Of a DNA stretch of 64,000 bases, positions 62,872-64,000 are shown one piece after another. The notes under the pieces are model-generated. The model did no database searches. It had not been told where the DNA came from and saw only the letters and a program-made list of their open reading frames with translations. Every line of letters begins with the position of its first letter. The first letter of the stretch is position 1. The translations under genes were made by a program, and so were the position numbers. Origin of the DNA: Membranipora membranacea (lineage: Eukaryota; Bryozoa; Gymnolaemata; Cheilostomatida; Membraniporidae); NCBI GenBank assembly GCA_914767715.1, contig OU612069.1, positions 10,413,387-10,477,386 of the forward strand, read 5' to 3'.

Positions 62872-63674
62872 CTACTCATCATTGTTTGTTTGATCTCCTC
62901 CATCAACTCTTGGTTGAGAAGTAGAAGAAGAGTTATTATGATTGATAACAGCAGCTGAAGAGGAGCTTGTGTTTGCCTCGTGGATGTTTCTCGTGTTTGC
63001 CTCGTGGATGTTTCTCGTGTTGGCCTCGTGTGTGTTCCTCGTGTTGGCCTCCTGTAAATTTCTCGTGTTATCTAGTTGGTTTGGAGTAGAAGTATTAGCA
63101 TTGCTATTACTCATATTCTCATCTACACTATCATCTACAGTCTGATTGTGTGTGGATGAGTCTAAGGGATCCTCCGCATTGTGATCTTCTAAATTATCCA
63201 CAACTAACTCCTCAGCTTCACCGGACTCTGCCTGAAAACCACAAACATGACGTCATTAAAATATGTAACAAGATGTGTAAAATCAGTCACCCAACTGACT
63301 ATTAAAGTTGCCATGTCTCAAACCATGTCTATTTAGGCAAGTTCTAACAGGCTATCAAAGCAGAATGGTTTCATTCAGCAAAGTAATGTTTTTGGGTTTA
63401 ATCGGAGTCATGAGTTCTGTATATCAAAATAATTACACACAAGTTGCGTTACCAAGCCTTGACTGGACTGCCAGACAATTAGATAGAATAGAATTATATT
63501 ATTAATGAATGAATATAAACCTACTTCCTCTGGGCAGAACTCTAGAGCTTTAGCTAAACACATTTTAGCACTTTGAGAGCGTTCTAACACATAACCATTA
63601 CTTGTTTCGTTACTTTGGGCGGGAGGTGACCAGTTGTTGTAGGCGTACTGGCTACTACTACCGTATGTTGAGCG
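62872..63674 (-). CDS. Unrecognised gene, C-terminal two exons (continues past window)
   Basis: Minus-strand exon 63674-63525 (acceptor TTTTATTACAG, donor GAA|GTAGGT, 50 codons, phase 0) joins exon 63231-62872 (acceptor TTTTCAG) and ends in TAG at 62874-62872. The first exon reads [18 protein letters not shown] and [17 protein letters not shown]; the second starts [15 protein letters not shown] and becomes Asn/Thr/Ser/Asp-rich with four copies of an eight-residue repeat (EANTRNIH type). An AATAAA in the right orientation lies at 62704-62699. It looks like a disordered acidic C-terminal tail. No family recognised; earlier exons lie beyond 64000. Confidence 0.6.
62969..63064 (-). repeat. 24-bp coding minisatellite
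   Basis: Four near-identical 24-bp units encode [16 protein letters not shown]-type octapeptides in the last exon of the minus-strand gene. The length is a multiple of three, so copy-number change keeps the frame. Confidence 0.8.
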
Positions 63675-64000
63675 CTGTAATAAAAGAGAGTAAGGTTATA
63701 ATTTATATACATTATTATGAGATGGACAAAATGATTTTATAACATTGAGTCTTATACAGTATGCAAATATTTACAATGTGGTATTCTGATTTGTGGATCC
63801 CCGCTCAATTTGAAAACAACTTAGTACAGAGAGCTTCAATACTGAGAATTTCAACAACAGCTTATAAACTCATCGGTCTGAACAAAAATGATTATGACAA
63901 TCCAGATTACCACCATATTCAATTTTATTATTGGCTTCCATGGCGTATAACAAAATCTTTGTATCATTTATCATTGTTGTTTTCTGGCTCATGATGTTGA

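Overview
The window is eukaryotic nuclear DNA from an animal. It is AT-rich (roughly two thirds A+T by eye). Its protein-coding content is spread over many short exons with GT-AG introns, mostly 100-400 bp, and intergenic and intronic space is full of non-LTR retrotransposon remnants, a tRNA-related SINE, fold-back elements and minisatellites. Secreted proteins built from IgGFc-binding (FCGBP-type) modules joined by acidic DNDxDG linkers suggest an invertebrate, possibly a sponge or another marine non-vertebrate. I cannot fix the taxon from sequence alone.

Layout. (1) 1-16182 (+): exons 6 (last 9 nt) to 32 of gene copy 1, an IgGFc-binding-module protein whose 5' part lies before the window. 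(2) 16582-25350: intergenic, made of a broken LINE on the minus strand (RT and endonuclease) split by a 2.4 kb non-coding insertion, a decayed plus-strand LINE tail, a 658 bp fold-back element and unassigned sequence. (3) 25454-44458 (+): complete gene copy 2, 32 exons, 4,410 nt, 1,469 aa, signal peptide, three IgGFc-binding modules (invariant DHxxEQ at residues 249, 738 and 1237) and two Asp-rich linkers. Every exon junction was checked by hand for phase and the frame stays open throughout. (4) 44885-47930: no gene seen. (5) 47937-54682 (+): complete 11-exon PP2C-family Ser/Thr phosphatase, 424 aa, MGxxxS N-myristoylation start, with a degenerate minus-strand LINE in intron 3. (6) 59556-60411 (-): last two exons of an unrecognised gene with a Pro-Ile-Thr repeat. 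(7) 61990-62318 (-): one SINE copy. (8) 62872-63674 (-): last two exons of a second unrecognised gene, which continues beyond the window.

The two IgGFc genes are tandem paralogues, alignable through exons and introns with the same exon lengths in all shared exons. Because introns are alignable, each copy serves as the empty site for insertions in the other. This resolves several mobile elements precisely: a TTAA-flanked MITE, an 8-bp-TSD fold-back, LINE tails, a tandem SINE, and tiny palindromes flanked by 8-12 bp direct repeats. Amino-acid differences between copies are clustered in a few exons, which could reflect diversification of secreted adhesion or mucus-type proteins. A false (haplotypic) duplication in the assembly is the main alternative and must be excluded.
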